From positions 59,342,917 through 59,406,916 of the forward strand of contig CM049319.1 of NCBI GenBank assembly GCA_026874595.1: a DNA stretch of 64,000 bases, in the 5' to 3' direction. The stretch is from Sipunculus nudus. Lineage: Eukaryota > Annelida > Sipuncula > Golfingiida > Sipunculidae. The stretch's first letter is position 1. Each line of letters opens with the position of its first letter. Shown one piece after another: positions 60,705 through 64,000 of this stretch. A program made the position numbers and the translations under genes. Below the pieces are notes generated by a model. The model was not told the origin of the DNA. It made no database searches and saw nothing but the letters and a program-made list of their open reading frames with translations.

Positions 60705-63237
60705 ACTTAATGTCATCTGAGCTATAGTTATGATGAATTGTATGTCATCTGTGCATCTGTCTGTCTGTTCATTAGAATGGCAAATTTTGAAATTAGACTT
60801 ATGAATCCAAAATTTGAGACACTTTATTTAATCAAGATTTAATTGTATGAAAGAAATTAGATCAAAATATTGTAAATTCTTCAAGTTTATAGCATATATA
60901 AGTGTGCAATCAGCACCTTCTATTTTGCACAACTTTGACCATGGCACATTTTATTCCTGTAAACACACTGCTGGTTTGCTTTTGACAGAAGGTACACATA
61001 AGGGTTTAATCTGTTAAAATATGAAATTTGAAAATATAAGCTCAGAAACAGGGCTCTTTCTTGATTTTTTCGGGGGGCTCTATTGTATTCACTTGCATTG
61101 TTAACTTAGTTCTAAGCAGCCCACTGTTGGTCACTGGAACTCATTTAAAACAGCATTGCCTGCATACCCCACTTCCAGGGGATAATTATTCCATTACACT
61201 TGATGTATATGGCCGGGATATTGCTGTGGGGGTGGGATGAGATATCATTTGAGATTAACTGCAACAGTAGGGTGCTTTTGAGTGATGCATTTCATATCAG
61301 GTATAGTGTTCAGCTCTGTCCATCCGTGAACAATTTTATTCGACATAAAATATCTAAATAAGGCCAAGAAAATAAAAAGGTATGGTTCTCAGGCTCTTTT
61401 TTTTAGAAATCACTGCAGGTGGGCGTTCTTTTCTTTTACCATTTATTGTATGTTTCAGTGAAAATGTCATATGACCATGGAAAAGTATGAAAATAACGGG
61501 GTGTTTTTGCTAAACAGGTAAAAGCACTACATAACAAAGGAAATTGTATCAAAATTGTATTATTTTAATTTCTTGAAAGATGAAAATAAAAATAAAAATG
61601 TTTGATGCCAGGTATTAAAATTGACGCGGGCGGTGCTTGAGAACCTTACCTTTTATTTTTTTATGCCTAAGATATCTCAATTTTTACTCAGATCTACTCC
61701 TAATTGTTGTAGCAGGTGCATCGTATGGGTTTCTAGAGCTGATAAGGTTTTGGTCATACTTGAATGATTTTTTGATTTTTAAAATCTTTTTATACAAAAT
61801 TTTTACATTTCATATGTGACACTAAAAAGTTTTCCTGGGATTATTGGAATAGCACGAAAACTGACAAGGGCTTTGATGGATTTTCAAGAAACTAACCATA
61901 ACTATTTACCAATAGATTATCTCACCCGAGTTTGATTAAAGGCAAATCCCCGGCCACATATTTAATGAGGTCAGAGGTCACAGAACTATTTTGAAGGGTT
62001 GCCGTGATAACTTAGTAGGAATATGATGGATTTTTGTCAATCTCAGCAGAAATATTAATCAATTAAATATCTTACCTAATTTTTATTCCCAGCCAAATCC
62101 ATGCATATTTAATTAGGACACCAAACTTTGGTGGCATCTTATGGATTTTCATGAAACACTATAAACATAAACACTAATAGAGTTTCCCACTTGAATTTCA
62201 TTCTCATAAAAATTCAAGCATATTTCATGAGGTCAGAGTTCAGCAGATTAGGTTCTCTGATTAAGCCTGCACAAAGTGTTTTTGAACAATTTTGTGACTG
62301 TGAGTGTGTGTTTTCTAGTTGTTATTGTTTGAACTGTATTTCCAAAACTAAAGTTATTTCATCGCCAATGTAATCCACAAGATGCCATGTTGTGCTATTG
62401 TGGCACTTTAAAGAAACTAATTTCCACTTGAATAATTTAACCAAGTTAACATTCAAAATAAAATTAAATCCACCTGTGTGCATAATGTGATGTTATATTG
62501 CCAAAATTAAGGATAAATGATGATGATATTGAGAAATTTGAATTGACTTATAGATTCAGATATATATGTTATATTGCAAATGTACGAAAATCAAAATGAT
62601 GAAACAAAGAAAATTGATAAAGTAATAAGTGAGGATCTAATGCACATTCATTATTTTCCTGCCTCAGACAAATTTGAAATAAAGTGATCAGCCTTGTTTT
62701 TCTCCCCTGTCAGTCTACCCATTTTTATATTCAGTAATCATGGATCAACTGTTTTTCCTGTACTAACTGTTGAATTAAATTTTATATCCCATAAGTATAT
62801 TTAGAGATGTTGTAACTCCCACCATTTAGCACCATTGAAAACCCCTACCTTGCATCTGGGGGCTGGGGCTGTTAGTTATTTGAAAAAAATATATAAAACT
62901 GAAAAAAAAGGTGTAGAAAAAAATTAGAATTTAATTGAACACACGTGTCACCTGCTGAGCTGTCAACAACTTATCAAGGAGTCAACCACTGATCATGGTG
63001 TTGGTATGTATCTTAAAAATGCTTACAATGTTTCAGTTTCATCATTAGAAGACACATGGTCAGATCACATAGTATTATTTGCAACAATTTTCTTACTTGT
63101 CAGTACAAATCTATCATATTAACCAATACCCACCTTATACTACCTTTTCCTCTCAGACTTTATCTCCATTAGTTTTTATTTTAGTTTTTTCCTTTAAGGT
63201 CATTTTTAGCATTGCACAATGACCAACAGGTCCCTTG
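60705..63237 (+). mobile_element. Degenerate helentron-like element D
   Basis: The degraded hairpin AATTCAGATGACTTAATGTC, ATCTGAGCTATAG starts it, followed by TGTGCATCTGTCTGTCTG. Internal landmarks match B and C (ACTTTGACCATGGCAC, GGCTCTATTGTATTCA). The 3' end is degraded but recognisable: CACAATGACCAACAGGTC then CCTTG at 63237. Three weak copies of a GCATATTTxATxAGG block (61958, 62103, 62218) suggest a decayed internal repeat. About 2.5 kb; most diverged copy here. Confidence 0.55.
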
Positions 63238-64000
63238 TTTTAATCACCATATCAGTAAAATCATGCAGATGTGTAATGATTACAATTTAAATTAGACATC
63301 CTCTTTCGATTCTTATCACAAAGTGTCTGTGTGAGTTATTCACAGGGTTGCCAGCAGTCAACTCTGAAAAAAATCTTGGACTTTTACCTGACTGTTCCTG
63401 GACTTTTAGTTGATTTTCAGGGATAAACTAACCAACAAAATTTAAATTCCCTCTAGGAAATGTCATTCTACTGCTAACACAAACCAAATGTTTATTTGAA
63501 AAATTGTAACTGTAAAGCAAAGCAATCTGAAACTAGATATTTAGAATGACAATGTATCATTTAAAAAAAAAAACTTTGTTATCTAGCATAAATCATGTTT
63601 ATAAATTTATCATACAATAACAACGAATGACTTCTATGGATCAGTGTAACTGCACTGTGTTCTGCCTTTCTAGTTTGTTACCTGGTCAGATTCATGTCCT
63701 TGCATAAAATGTTTTACTAGTACTAAATATTAGTTCTATATTACTGCTAAGAAACAGATGACCTTTCATTGATGGTTGGTGCTATATGCATACATTTTGT
63801 GTATCCATGCTCTGCATCATCAGTCAATATGTATGTTAAAAAATCAAAGGGATTTAAGATTTAATCTACTTACATAACACAACAATATTTGAAAGGAAAA
63901 TGAAAATGTAGTATGAAATTATTGAATGCTGGCTCATGAGATGAAAAGGTCTTCCTGTTGGATAATCAACTGCAGTTGCCATATAAGCCATTAAAATTCC
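63238..64000. other. No gene recognised; possible transposon end
   Basis: CAGGGTTGCCAGCAGTCAAC at about 63343 resembles a hAT-type terminal sequence, but any partner would lie outside the window. Otherwise AT-rich and unremarkable. Confidence 0.35.

Overview
This looks like AT-rich intergenic or heterochromatic DNA from an animal genome, most likely a marine lophotrochozoan, with a bivalve-type mollusc as the best guess. The clues are the dense nested non-autonomous transposons, a dispersed element family whose 5' hairpin is followed by a (TCCG)n run, a Jockey/CR1-group LINE, a tRNA-derived SINE, many long G/C homopolymers, and a minisatellite carrying the animal telomere-like motif CCCTAACCC. 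I see no intact host protein-coding gene, no rRNA and no functional tRNA. The organism call is inference; none of the evidence is a species-specific marker.

Layout. 1-11 kb: mostly unique AT-rich DNA with small repeats, including a probable TIR element with a 29-G run (1478-1939), short duplicated segments, a (GA)n microsatellite, and at 10.76-11.13 kb a hairpin + (GTCC)n + 144-bp tandem element. 11.2-17.1 kb: a CpG-rich satellite with a 629-bp dimeric unit (314 + 315 bp monomers A and B), homogenised in the core and decayed at both edges. 17.1-21.7 kb: directly adjoining, an unrelated CpG-poor satellite with a 339-bp unit (12 good copies). 24.3-27.4 kb: nested DNA transposons, one with matching AGGGTTGGCA ends and containing a tRNA-derived SINE and an 81-bp tandem repeat. 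28.6-43.4 kb: a deep nest. A helentron-like element (E) is split in its 5' hairpin by an 8.6-kb element with inverted ends; that element holds a LINE, which is itself interrupted in its reverse transcriptase ORF by another helentron-like copy (A). A further copy (B) sits inside E, and copy C follows. 45.0-53.1 kb: a roughly 100-copy array of ~75-bp units, each with a telomere-like core, punctuated six times by a ~100-bp spacer. 54.45-54.96 kb: a small 74-bp minisatellite. 57.2-59.8 kb: three copies of a ~1.18-kb segment, each with an exon-like block bounded by CAG and AAG|GT; they look like decayed duplicated exons. 59.8-63.2 kb: degenerate helentron-like copies G and D.

The only recognisable proteins are the two halves of the LINE reverse transcriptase ORF (minus strand, 33469-32244 and 29998-29385), which is dead because of truncation, a frameshift and a 2.2-kb insertion. 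The biological interest is in repeat architecture: element stratigraphy, subterminal palindromes, two neighbouring satellites with opposite CpG content, a telomere-motif minisatellite, and the exon-like triplication.
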